Positions 30,987 through 39,316 of a stretch of 64,000 nucleotides of DNA are shown in pieces. The position numbers and the translations under genes were made by a program. This DNA comes from Rhodococcus sp. ARC_M6 (GTDB lineage: Bacteria > Actinomycetota > Actinomycetes > Mycobacteriales > Mycobacteriaceae): the NCBI RefSeq assembly GCF_022810305.1, contig NZ_JALGQH010000002.1, positions 248,001-312,000 on the forward strand. The letters are read 5' to 3'. Within the stretch, counting starts at the first letter, position 1. Each line of letters opens with the position of its first letter. The notes under the pieces were generated by a model, which did no database searches, was not told where the DNA came from, and saw only the letters and a program-made list of their open reading frames with translations.

Positions 30987-32924
30987 TCAGCCCTGCGCGA
31001 CTTCGCCCTGCGCCTGTGCATCGGCCTGAACCTGAACAACCGAACCACCCATGCCCGCAACCCAACCCGTGATCTTGCGCGAGAGATCCTGCGCCGTCAG
31101 GCCCAGTTCCTTGTGAATAGCCTCACGCGACGCATGATCAAGGAACTGCTGCGGTACACCCAGGTCGCGGCACGACGTGTGAACTCCCGCAGCGCGCAAA
31201 GCCGCAGACACCGTCGAACCGATACCGCCGTGTACTCCGCCGTCTTCGAGAGTGACAACCAGTGCGTACTTGTCGGCCAACTTCACCAACGCATCCGACA
31301 CCGGGAGCACCCAACGCGGATCCACGACGGCAACCGAGATGCCCTGCTTGTCGAGGCCCTCGGCGATCTCGAGCCCCAATGCTGCAAACGGGCCCACCGC
31401 GACAAGGAGAACGTCGCCGTGCTCCCCCTCGCTGGCACGCAGCACGTCGACCATGCCGTCAAGACGCTTTACCGCCGGAATTGCCTCGGGGACAGCACCC
31501 TTCGGGAACCGTACGACGGTCGGGCCGTCATCGACAAGAAGTGCCTCGTCGAGTTCCTCGCGGAGAGTGTCCGCGTCACGCGGTGCGGCGACGCGAATGC
31601 CGGGGATGATTCCGAGCAACGACAGATCCCAGACTCCGTTGTGACTGGCACCGTCGACGCCCGTGACACCGGCGCGATCCAGAACCACCGTGACGGGTTG
31701 TTTGAGCAGCGCGACATCCATCAACAATTGATCGAAGGCGCGGTTGAGGAACGTTGCATAGATCGCGACGACCGGATGCAAACCGCCGAGCGCAAGGCCG
31801 GCGGCAGAGGTCATTGCATGCTGCTCGGCTATGCCCACGTCGAACATGCGGTCCGGGAACTTGTCGGCAAACGCAGCCAGACCGGTCGGGCCGGCCATTG
31901 CCGCGGTGATCGCCACGATGTCGTCACGGCGCGACGCTTGGGCGATCAACTCATCGGAGAATACCGACGTCCAGTCGAGTACCGGGGTCTTGTCGGAGCG
32001 ACCGGTGACGGGGTCGATGACGCCCGTGGCGTGCATCTGATCCGCGACGTCGTTCTCGGCATGTGCGTAGCCGTTGCCCTTACGGGTAACCGCGTGCACG
32101 ATCACCGGACCGCCGTACGCCTTGGCGCGGCGCAGTGCGGATTCCATCGCGACCTCGTCGTGTCCGTCGACGGGGCCGAGGTATTTGATGCCGAGGTCGG
32201 TGAACATGACCTGGGGGCTGACAGCGTCCTTGAGACCGGCCTTCAGGCCGTGAAGTACGGAGTACGCGGTGCGTCCGACCCACGGAAGTTTCTTGACCAT
32301 CCGGCGACCATTGTCGAGCGCACGCTCGTAACTCGGTGCGGTGCGCAGGGCGGAGAGGTGATCGGCGAGGCCGCCGATGGTGGGCGCGTACGAGCGACCG
32401 TTGTCGTTGACGACGATCACCACGGAACGGTCTTTACCGGCCGCAATGTTGTTGAGGGCTTCCCAACACATTCCACCGGTAAGCGCACCGTCGCCGACGA
32501 CGGCAACGACGTGGCGGTTCTGGCCGGTCAGCGCAAAGGCCTTGGCCAGGCCGTCGGCGTACGACAATGCTGCCGACGCGTGGGAGGACTCGACCCAGTC
32601 GTGTTCACTCTCGGCCCGGCACGGGTAACCCGACAGTCCGCCCTGCTTGCGCAAGGTGTCGAACTGATCTTTGCGACCGGTGAGGATCTTGTGGACATAC
32701 GCCTGATGCCCGGTGTCGAAGATGATCGGATCCTGCGGCGAGTCGAAAATACGATGCAGCGCGATCGTCAATTCGACGACTCCGAGGTTGGGGCCGAGGT
32801 GACCACCCGTGGCCGCGACCTTCTGCACCAGGAACTCACGAATCTCGTCGGCCAACTCCGATACCTCGGCATGGCTCAACTGACGTAGATCGTCAGGACC
32901 CTGAATGCGGGCAAGAACACCCAA
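30987..32924 (-). CDS. dxs: 1-deoxy-D-xylulose-5-phosphate synthase
   Basis: 645 residues, normal length. The thiamine-diphosphate site is [16 protein letters not shown], with [13 protein letters not shown] upstream and [13 protein letters not shown] in the middle. The transketolase pyrimidine domain has [17 protein letters not shown] with the catalytic glutamate. The C-terminal domain has [17 protein letters not shown]. It condenses pyruvate and glyceraldehyde 3-phosphate in the first committed step of the MEP isoprenoid pathway, which supplies decaprenyl phosphate for arabinan synthesis (AftC donor). Homologue of Rv2682c. The ATG is adjacent to a GGGAGCGATC ribosome region. Confidence 0.95.
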   Translation of the reverse strand: MGVLARIQGPDDLRQLSHAEVSELADEIREFLVQKVAATGGHLGPNLGVVELTIALHRIFDSPQDPIIFDTGHQAYVHKILTGRKDQFDTLRKQGGLSGYPCRAESEHDWVESSHASAALSYADGLAKAFALTGQNRHVVAVVGDGALTGGMCWEALNNIAAGKDRSVVIVVNDNGRSYAPTIGGLADHLSALRTAPSYERALDNGRRMVKKLPWVGRTAYSVLHGLKAGLKDAVSPQVMFTDLGIKYLGPVDGHDEVAMESALRRAKAYGGPVIVHAVTRKGNGYAHAENDVADQMHATGVIDPVTGRSDKTPVLDWTSVFSDELIAQASRRDDIVAITAAMAGPTGLAAFADKFPDRMFDVGIAEQHAMTSAAGLALGGLHPVVAIYATFLNRAFDQLLMDVALLKQPVTVVLDRAGVTGVDGASHNGVWDLSLLGIIPGIRVAAPRDADTLREELDEALLVDDGPTVVRFPKGAVPEAIPAVKRLDGMVDVLRASEGEHGDVLLVAVGPFAALGLEIAEGLDKQGISVAVVDPRWVLPVSDALVKLADKYALVVTLEDGGVHGGIGSTVSAALRAAGVHTSCRDLGVPQQFLDHASREAIHKELGLTAQDLSRKITGWVAGMGGSVVQVQADAQAQGEVAQG

Positions 32925-33082
32925 CGAGATCGCTCCCTCCGTGCTTCACAGCTGCACCGGTGCGCGCCGCGGCTGTCTGTGCGACAGTGCTGTCAGTCTA
33001 CGGAGCGTTGCGTCGAACCGACACGCGGACTCCGCGTGATTCACATGTGACTTCGAGTTACAGGGCGACTACGGCCGTCGAT

Positions 33083-33098
33083 CGTGAGCGCAATCACA
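33083..33098. promoter_or_regulatory. CRP/GlxR-like site upstream of the glutaminase gene
   Basis: CGTGAGCGCAATCACA fits TGTGA-N6-TCACA with one mismatch, 79-94 bases before the ATG at 33177. A separate perfect palindrome TCACATGTGA lies at about 33040-33055. The downstream protein itself ends in a cyclic-nucleotide-binding fold. Confidence 0.5.
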
Positions 33099-33176
33099 GG
33101 CAAATCGGGTTGCAGATCTCTCACGCGCATACTTTCGCTCCCCGAAACCAGCGTCGAACCCGCCTAGAGTCGATCC

Positions 33177-34976
33177 ATGGGAAACGTGGTCAACGATCTG
33201 ATAACCCGAATATTCAACGACGTCCGCGCTCTCGATGCCGGCAAATTGGCCGATTACATTCCCGAACTTGCTTCCGTTGCCCCCGACACTTTCGGTATCG
33301 CCGTCGCGACCGTCGACGGCTACGTGTACGAGATCGGCGAAACCGGACTCCCCTTCACCATCCAGTCGATCTCCAAGCCGTTCACCTACGCCTTGGCCCT
33401 CGCCGATCACGGCCCGGACGCAGTCGCCGACAAGATCGACGTCGAACCGTCGGGTGAGCCGTTCAACGAGATCAGTCTGGATCCGCTGACCGAGCGCCCC
33501 CGGAACCCGATGATCAACGCGGGCGCCATCACTGCGGCATCAATGGTCGAGGGCGCGGATCCCGCAGCACGCTTCGAACGCATTCGCAGCGCCTATTCAC
33601 GGTATGCCGGACGCGAGCTGTCCTTCAACGAGTCGGTCTACGCATCCGAATCACGTACCGGCCACCGCAATCGCGCGATCGGCCACATGCTTCGCTCGTT
33701 CGACGTCATCTCCGGAAACCCGGACGACGCTGTGGACCTCTACTTTCGGCAGTGCTCCATTGACGTGACGTGCCGCGACCTGAGCTTGATGGCCGCGACG
33801 ATGGCCAACAACGGCGTCAACCCCGTGACACACGAGCGCGCCCTCACAGCCATCGGAGTCGAACAGGTCCTCAGCGTCATGGCCACGTGCGGCATGTACG
33901 ACGGCGCTGGAAAATGGCTGGTCGAAGTGGGTTTGCCGGCCAAGAGTGGCGTCGGCGGCGGAGTGCTTGCCGTATTGCCGGGGCAGATCGGCATCGCCGT
34001 CTACTCCCCGAGGCTCGACGTCCACGGAAACAGTGTTCGTGGTGTCGCCGCCACGAGAGCACTGTCGAAGGAATTGGAACTTCACTTCCTGCACGTGACT
34101 CGCGCGTCGAGGTCCTCGATCCGTGCGCGCTACAACGTGACCGATGCGCCGTCACGGATGCGTCGAACACCCACCGAGCAGGCAGTTCTCGACGATGTCG
34201 GCAAGCAGAGCAGAGTCTACGAACTGCACGGCGACCTCCTCTTCGCCGGCGCGGAGTCCGCCGTGCGTGAAATCGGCTCGCTGGATGAGGGACTCGAAGT
34301 TGTCGTGATCGATGTCAGACGTGTCGACGACGCCAGCGCCGCCGCAATTCGCCTGATCACAGCACTGCGGGCCCAACTCGGCGAACAAGGGTGTGGGGTT
34401 GCGCTCGTGGATCCGAAAGGACTTCTCGGACAGCGGACTTCGAGCATCGACCCCGATCAGCGCAGTGGCCGCGTCTTCGCCGACCTCGACTCCGCCTTGC
34501 AGTGGTGCGAGGACACCTTGCTCGCGGCGCACTGCCCGCAGCAACGTCAACCGTCGACGGTGACGATCGAAGACCACCCCATGCTCGACGCATTGTCTTC
34601 AAATCAGTTGTCTGCCTTTGTATCTCAGCTCGAACAACGGACCTATGCCCGCGGCGACATGATCGCCCGGCGCGGCGATCCGGCGTCAGGGTTCTATCTG
34701 ATTCTGCAAGGCCAGGTCAGCACCATGTTCACCGACAGCCAGAACATCGAGCACCGCATCACCACATTGTCGGCGGGCATGACGTTCGGCGAGATGACGA
34801 TGTTCCTGGACACCAGGTTCCTCAACGACATTCGCGCTGACACCACCGTCGTGGTAGCCGTCCTGACATCGGAGAAGTACAGCGCCCTGACCGCGCACGC
34901 ACCGGAACTCAAACTTGCGCTTCTCGAGCGTCTGGCCGCCGGAGCCTACGAACAACTCGATATGACTTTGCGATGA
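33177..34976 (+). CDS. glsA: Glutaminase A fused to STAS and cyclic-nucleotide-binding domains
   Basis: 599 residues with three parts. Residues 1-305 form a serine-dependent glutaminase (beta-lactamase-like fold) with the catalytic QSISK (S64, K67), RPRNPMINAGAI and AKSGVGGGVLAV. Residues about 335-440 match a STAS/anti-sigma-antagonist domain (LEVVVIDVRRVDDASAAA). Residues about 465-590 match a CRP-type nucleotide-binding fold (GFYLILQGQVSTMF, TFGEMTMFLD). The enzyme hydrolyses glutamine to glutamate and ammonia. The two extra domains suggest allosteric control by a nucleotide or a partner protein. Glutaminase-only homologues are about 310 residues, so this is a genuine long form. No helix-turn-helix is present. 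Confidence 0.88.
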   Translation: MGNVVNDLITRIFNDVRALDAGKLADYIPELASVAPDTFGIAVATVDGYVYEIGETGLPFTIQSISKPFTYALALADHGPDAVADKIDVEPSGEPFNEISLDPLTERPRNPMINAGAITAASMVEGADPAARFERIRSAYSRYAGRELSFNESVYASESRTGHRNRAIGHMLRSFDVISGNPDDAVDLYFRQCSIDVTCRDLSLMAATMANNGVNPVTHERALTAIGVEQVLSVMATCGMYDGAGKWLVEVGLPAKSGVGGGVLAVLPGQIGIAVYSPRLDVHGNSVRGVAATRALSKELELHFLHVTRASRSSIRARYNVTDAPSRMRRTPTEQAVLDDVGKQSRVYELHGDLLFAGAESAVREIGSLDEGLEVVVIDVRRVDDASAAAIRLITALRAQLGEQGCGVALVDPKGLLGQRTSSIDPDQRSGRVFADLDSALQWCEDTLLAAHCPQQRQPSTVTIEDHPMLDALSSNQLSAFVSQLEQRTYARGDMIARRGDPASGFYLILQGQVSTMFTDSQNIEHRITTLSAGMTFGEMTMFLDTRFLNDIRADTTVVVAVLTSEKYSALTAHAPELKLALLERLAAGAYEQLDMTLR

Positions 34977-35024
34977 CTTTGCGCAGTGTCATCGCTGCGG
35001 GTCCGATCGGATAGGAGAACACTC

Positions 35025-35693
35025 ATGGTTACTGCAGAACCCATTGGCAACGACGCCACGACCGTGACAGTCACCGGAAGCGCCTGCGCCACCGCGACTC
35101 CCGATATAGCACGCATAACGATCGGCGTCTCGATAACACACCCCACCGTCGCCGACGCCGTCGATGCCCTCGCGCGTCAATCGGCTGCACTGACGGAGGC
35201 TTTGCACGAACGCGGGGTAACCGGAGCTGATCTCGTGACCACAGGATTGAGCGTCCACCCCCAGACCCAGTGGGTCGACGGTGGGCGCCAAGAAACCACG
35301 GGTTTCACAGCTTCCACGTCATTTCGAGCCGTACTACGCGATCTGGCACCCGGCGCAGCTCACTCCCCCGCCGCTGTCATCACGGCATGTGTCGCCTCGG
35401 GGGGTGACGCCATTCGGCTGGATTCGCTCGAGTTCGATCTCGAGGATCGCACCGGATTGGCGGAACGGGCACGCGAATCAGCTTGGGCTGCAGCGCTGTC
35501 CAAAGCCCGACAGTTCGCGGACCTGGCACAGAAAAATCTGGTCGACGTCCTCGAGATCATCGAGGGCGTCGACCAGATGAGCCCGGTCCGTGGGTTGGTT
35601 TCCGCAGCCCGGGCGGTTTCTGCTCCGATAGCCGTCGAACACGGTGAGATCGAGGAAACGATCTCGGTCCGTGTCCGATGGTCTATGGAGTGA
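35025..35693 (+). CDS. SIMPL (DUF541) domain protein
   Basis: 222 residues from ATG 35025, preceded by AGGAG. The SIMPL/DUF541 pattern is clear: TVTVTGSACATATPDIARITIGVSI at the start, ERGVTGADLVTTGLSVHPQTQW, and a C-terminal VRVRW strand after an Ala-rich stretch (ALSKARQFADLAQKNLVDV). No signal peptide is obvious, unlike the periplasmic family members. Function unknown; some relatives act in outer-layer stress responses. Its stop codon touches the stop codon of the convergent MFS gene. It lies 48 bases after glsA. Confidence 0.85.
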   Translation: MVTAEPIGNDATTVTVTGSACATATPDIARITIGVSITHPTVADAVDALARQSAALTEALHERGVTGADLVTTGLSVHPQTQWVDGGRQETTGFTASTSFRAVLRDLAPGAAHSPAAVITACVASGGDAIRLDSLEFDLEDRTGLAERARESAWAAALSKARQFADLAQKNLVDVLEIIEGVDQMSPVRGLVSAARAVSAPIAVEHGEIEETISVRVRWSME

Positions 35694-37295
35694 TCAGCGA
35701 GAAACGCTCTTCTCGAGGTTGACCTCGGCTGCCTCGGGCTCCACGATGTCGATCGTGGTCCGCAGCGGCCGGTTCGGGATGAAGATGACCGCAATCAACG
35801 TGACGATGGCAACGAACCCCGCGACCAGGAAGATCCGGCCTGTTGCGTCGCCGTAGGCGAAGCGAACGATCTGTGCGACGAAGTCAGGCATCTTGCCCAG
35901 GTCCAGTCCGTCCATCAGGCTCTTGCCCGCTACGGCCTGCTGCTCGGGCGGCAAGGCTGAAACGGATTCCGTTGTCAGTGTCTTGACGCGCGTTGCCAGG
36001 ATGGAACCCAACACCGAGACACCGATGGCGCCGCCGAAGGTCCGGAAGAAGGCGACGATACTGCTGGCTGCGCCGATGTCTTCGGCCTTGACCGTGTTCT
36101 GCACCGCGAGAACGATGTTCTGCATCAGCATGCCGGTACCCAAACCGACGATGGCGATGAAGACTCCGATGACCCACAGGCTGGTCGCGTGATCGATAGT
36201 GGACAGAAGACCGAAACCGATGACGAGCAGGACTGCGCCGGAAACGATGAAGGGCTTCCACTTACCGAACTTGGTGATCAACAGACCGGAACCGACTGAT
36301 GCGATCAACATGCCGGCCACCATCGGGATGGTGAGCATGCCGGCTGCGGTCGGGTCGAAACCTCGAGCCGTCTGGAAGTACTGCGTCAGGAACGTGGTGG
36401 CGCCGAACAGGCCGACACCAACTGCAACCGAAGCAACGATCGCCAGCGCGGTGGTGCGCTCGGTGATGATCTTGAGCGGCAGGATCGGGTCCTTGACCTT
36501 GGTTTCGACAAACATCATCAGACCGAGCAGTGCCAGTCCACCGGCAACGAAGCAGAAGGACTGCGTCGAGAACCAGGCGTAGTAATCGTCCTGACCGGCG
36601 AAGGAAACCCAGATCAGCAAAACGCTGACGCCGGCGGTGAGCAGAGTGGCGCCCAACCAGTCGATGGAGACGTTGTCCTTCTTGACTGTCTCGACATGCA
36701 GAGTGCGCTGAAGAAGAAACAGTGCGATAACAGCGAGCGGAACGCACACGTAGAAGCACCAGCGCCAGCCGACGGTGTCTACGATCACACCACCGAGGAT
36801 GGGTCCACCGGACATCGAGACAGCCATTGCTGCGCCCATGTAACCGGAGTAGCGACCACGATCACGCGGCGGGATGATGGTGCCGATGATCGCCACGACG
36901 AGGGCGGTCAGACCACCCATGCCGATGCCCTGGATGACGCGGGCACCGAGCAGCAACGGCACGTTGTGCGCTGCGCCGGCAATAACCGAACCGACCACGA
37001 AGATGACGATCGATGTCTGGACCAGCATCTTCTTGTTGAAGAGGTCGGCAAGTTTGCCCCAGATGGGCGTCGATGCTGCTGTCGCCAGCAAAGCTGACGT
37101 GATGATCCAGGCGTACTGCGTCTGCGTCCCGTGCAATTCCCCGATGATGGTCGGGAGGGCCGTCGCGACGATCGTGCTGCTCAGCAACGCGGTGAAGAGC
37201 GCTGCGATAAGTCCGGTGAGTGCTTCGAGAATCTCGCGGTGCGTCATTGCACCGCTCTCGGTACTTGCCCGAGTTTCCCCTACTGTGGCTGCCAT
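35694..37295 (-). CDS. DHA2-family multidrug MFS efflux pump
   Basis: 533 residues with 14 predicted membrane segments, the DHA2 (QacA/EmrB) arrangement. Conserved elements: STIVATALPTIIGELHGTQTQYAWIITSALLATAAS (helix 1 region), WGKLADLFNKKMLV (motif A), GARVIQGIGMGGL (motif B), and GPILGGVIVDTVGWRW (motif C, the antiporter signature). It probably exports toxic cations or drugs by proton antiport. Five bases downstream of the MarR gene and preceded by GGGAG, so the pair is a self-contained efflux operon with its own repressor. Confidence 0.9.
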   Translation of the reverse strand: MAATVGETRASTESGAMTHREILEALTGLIAALFTALLSSTIVATALPTIIGELHGTQTQYAWIITSALLATAASTPIWGKLADLFNKKMLVQTSIVIFVVGSVIAGAAHNVPLLLGARVIQGIGMGGLTALVVAIIGTIIPPRDRGRYSGYMGAAMAVSMSGGPILGGVIVDTVGWRWCFYVCVPLAVIALFLLQRTLHVETVKKDNVSIDWLGATLLTAGVSVLLIWVSFAGQDDYYAWFSTQSFCFVAGGLALLGLMMFVETKVKDPILPLKIITERTTALAIVASVAVGVGLFGATTFLTQYFQTARGFDPTAAGMLTIPMVAGMLIASVGSGLLITKFGKWKPFIVSGAVLLVIGFGLLSTIDHATSLWVIGVFIAIVGLGTGMLMQNIVLAVQNTVKAEDIGAASSIVAFFRTFGGAIGVSVLGSILATRVKTLTTESVSALPPEQQAVAGKSLMDGLDLGKMPDFVAQIVRFAYGDATGRIFLVAGFVAIVTLIAVIFIPNRPLRTTIDIVEPEAAEVNLEKSVSR

Positions 37296-37300
37296 GTTCG

Positions 37301-37807
37301 TTATCTCCCAATAGTTTCTACGCCTGCGATCGGCAATGCCGGGCGCAGAGATGCAGGTGAGGCCTCTCGATGGATCGTGGCGCTGAATGTCCCGTTGAGA
37401 CGTTTCAGCGACGACAATGCAGCCGCGGCCTCTTCCTGGCTCCAGTCTTCGAGCATGCTGCGCAATCGCGCCGCACGCCGTTGTTTCGTTTCCTCGAGAA
37501 CCTCATGGCCCTCTTCCGATACTCGGATGCGGAATGCCCGCTTATCAGCGGGGTCGGGGCTTCTCTCGACGTACCCGGCGTCCACGAGGTCCGACATCTG
37601 CCGGCTGAGTGAGGACTGACTGACACAGAGGTCCGCAGCCAACTCGTTCTGCCGGCACTCCCCTCGCACTGCCAACATGAACAACACACTGACCAGCGCC
37701 GGGGGCAACACATTTTCAGCGCTTGCCGTGACTACTGCCCGTAATGACCTGCCGAACAGGAAAACTGTGTCGACAAGTGCTTGCGCCGTTTCGGGCTGTA
37801 CAGACAT
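37301..37807 (-). CDS. MarR-family transcriptional regulator
   Basis: 168 residues from ATG 37807 (AGGGG upstream); an in-frame start at 37855 would lie inside the operator and is less likely. Winged-helix features: LVSVLFMLAVRGECRQNELAADLCVSQSSLSRQMSDLVDAGYVERSPDPADKRAFRIRVSEEGHEVL, the classic MarR recognition helix and wing. It is expected to repress itself and the downstream efflux pump until a phenolic or drug ligand binds. A long symmetrical operator lies just upstream at 37843-37880. Confidence 0.88.
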   Translation of the reverse strand: MSVQPETAQALVDTVFLFGRSLRAVVTASAENVLPPALVSVLFMLAVRGECRQNELAADLCVSQSSLSRQMSDLVDAGYVERSPDPADKRAFRIRVSEEGHEVLEETKQRRAARLRSMLEDWSQEEAAAALSSLKRLNGTFSATIHREASPASLRPALPIAGVETIGR

Positions 37808-37842
37808 CGCGTACCCCTGACAATGTTCTACGAGAAAACTAC

Positions 37843-37880
37843 TTGCAGAACGCAACTATACAATTAGTTGCGTAACGCAA
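37843..37880. promoter_or_regulatory. Extended MarR operator
   Basis: A 38-base symmetrical site: TTGC-N4-CGCAACTA-N6-TAGTTGCG-N4-GCAA. All arms pair perfectly and the spacers match on both sides. It lies 36-73 bases upstream of the marR start, so it probably binds the MarR protein and controls both genes. Confidence 0.7.
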
Positions 37881-37918
37881 GCAACGGCTGACGACGCGAT
37901 AAGCGTCACAGCCGTTGC
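37881..37918 (-). terminator. Terminator of the RNA methyltransferase gene
   Basis: A 10-bp stem GCAACGGCTG/CAGCCGTTGC with partial extension (ACG/CGT) lies 22 bases past the minus-strand stop at 37940. It separates that gene from the MarR operator. Confidence 0.65.
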
Positions 37919-37939
37919 AGCGATACAGAAAACGAGTGG

Positions 37940-39217
37940 TCAGCGCTCCAACAGCGCGACGCACTCCACATGATGAGTCTGCGGGAACGCGTCGAATGCC
38001 CGCAGTCCACCGAGCCGGAAACCCTGTTCCAGATAGAGGCCGATGTCGCGGCCGAACGACGCCGGGTCACACCCGATATGGATTACCCGCTCGGCACCGG
38101 CCGACGCGATCGCCTCCACCACAGCGCGGCCCGCGCCGGCCCTCGGCGGGTCCAACACCACAACCCCCGGTGAGGGTGCCAACGGAGCAGCAGCACCCAC
38201 GATTTTCTCGACCCGCTCACTGTGGAATCGGACCTGCTCGAGATCGGACAACGCTGCCCGGCCGTCCTTGACAGCTTGCGCGGAAAACTCGACGGATTCC
38301 ACAATGCCGGTCGGACCGACAAGATCCGCCAGAACCGCCGCGAATACACCTACCCCGCCATAGAGATCCCACGCCGTAGCACCGGAATCCACGCCGGCCC
38401 AGTCCCGCACGACCTGTGAATACGCCTGGGCTGCACCACGATGCGCCTGCCAGAAGCCCGTCGCGGACAATGCCCACTCCCGGGATCCGACGCGCTCGAG
38501 CGCCGTCTCACTGCCCAGAGCGACACGTGTTTTCCGAGGCCCACTGCTGGCAGCGCGGCGCGCCGTCGCTCCGCGTCGACCCGGTGCGCCGCGCCCCGCC
38601 TTCGATACCCTCGGCGCACTGATCTCGACAACATGCGTCGCGCCCGTGGAATCGAGAACCACCTGCAGTTCGCTGCCCGGCGTCCACTGCGGACCGGCCA
38701 AACCGTCGTACGCACGCTGCTCGATCTGCGTGCAGCGCAGATCCGTCACGATCTTGTTACTGCGGTACCCGTGGTACCCCGCTTCACCATTGCCGTCGAC
38801 GGCCAGGCGAACGCGAGTCCGCCATCCGGTGCCGTCGCCGGTTCCGGGCAGCTCCTCCACATCGACATCCGAGTCGACGCCCGCCAGTCGCTGAAGTTGC
38901 TCACGCACCACCGAAGTCTTCATCTCTCGCTGGATCTGCAGATCCGCATGCGAGTAGTCACAACAACCCGCGCCCCCTGGCCCCGCGATAGGACAGGTCG
39001 GATCAATTCGATGCGGGGAAGCCTCGAGGATCGAAATCGCGTCGGCGCGGGCAAACGAACCGCCCTTGTCCTCAGTCACCCGAACCAGTGCCCGCTCCCC
39101 CGGCAAACCGTGACGAACGAACACCACACGCCCCTCGTGGCGAGCGACGACAAACCCGCCGTGCCCGGGCTTTCCCAAATCAGCCTCGAAAGTCTGCCCG
39201 GTCCAATTCTCACTCAA
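37940..39217 (-). CDS. Class I SAM-dependent RNA methyltransferase (TrmA/RumA family, Rv2689c-like)
   Basis: 425 residues. An N-terminal TRAM-type beta domain (FEADLGKPGHGGFVVARHEGRVVFVRHGLPGE) comes first, then cysteines C75, C85 and C86 that resemble a partial Fe-S cluster ligand set. The methyltransferase core follows with AWDLYGGVGVFAAVLADLVG (SAM binding), VVLDPPRAGAGRAVVEAI and a C-terminal HIGCDPASFGRDIG containing the nucleophilic cysteine. It makes 5-methyluridine or a related mark in tRNA or rRNA; the target is not predictable. TTG start (SENW...), no strong ribosome site. Confidence 0.85.
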   Translation of the reverse strand: MSENWTGQTFEADLGKPGHGGFVVARHEGRVVFVRHGLPGERALVRVTEDKGGSFARADAISILEASPHRIDPTCPIAGPGGAGCCDYSHADLQIQREMKTSVVREQLQRLAGVDSDVDVEELPGTGDGTGWRTRVRLAVDGNGEAGYHGYRSNKIVTDLRCTQIEQRAYDGLAGPQWTPGSELQVVLDSTGATHVVEISAPRVSKAGRGAPGRRGATARRAASSGPRKTRVALGSETALERVGSREWALSATGFWQAHRGAAQAYSQVVRDWAGVDSGATAWDLYGGVGVFAAVLADLVGPTGIVESVEFSAQAVKDGRAALSDLEQVRFHSERVEKIVGAAAPLAPSPGVVVLDPPRAGAGRAVVEAIASAGAERVIHIGCDPASFGRDIGLYLEQGFRLGGLRAFDAFPQTHHVECVALLER

Positions 39218-39263
39218 CGAACTACGCCTGCCGTTCCATACTCGGATAAATCACTTTTTGCCA

Positions 39264-39316
39264 TCAGGGTTCTCCAGAATCGAACCCGACGTCAGGGTTC
39301 TCCAGAATCGAACCCG
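39264..39316. repeat. 25-bp tandem duplication at the stop codon of the APC permease gene
   Basis: The 25 bases at 39264-39288 are repeated exactly at 39292-39316, with a 28-base period. The second copy (in plus coordinates) contains the last codons and the stop of the minus-strand permease gene; the first lies just beyond the stop. The period is not a multiple of three, so the extra copy is not an in-frame extension. Confidence 0.85.

Noticed and set aside
30831-32888. A 685-residue plus-strand open frame
   Set aside because: Antisense to dxs, which has all its motifs; composition is rich in Arg/His/Asp, as expected for a shadow frame.
33040-33055. TCACATGTGA palindrome as a CRP site
   Set aside because: It is symmetrical, but the half-sites are in the wrong order for TGTGA-N6-TCACA. 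The nearby 33083-33098 fits better.
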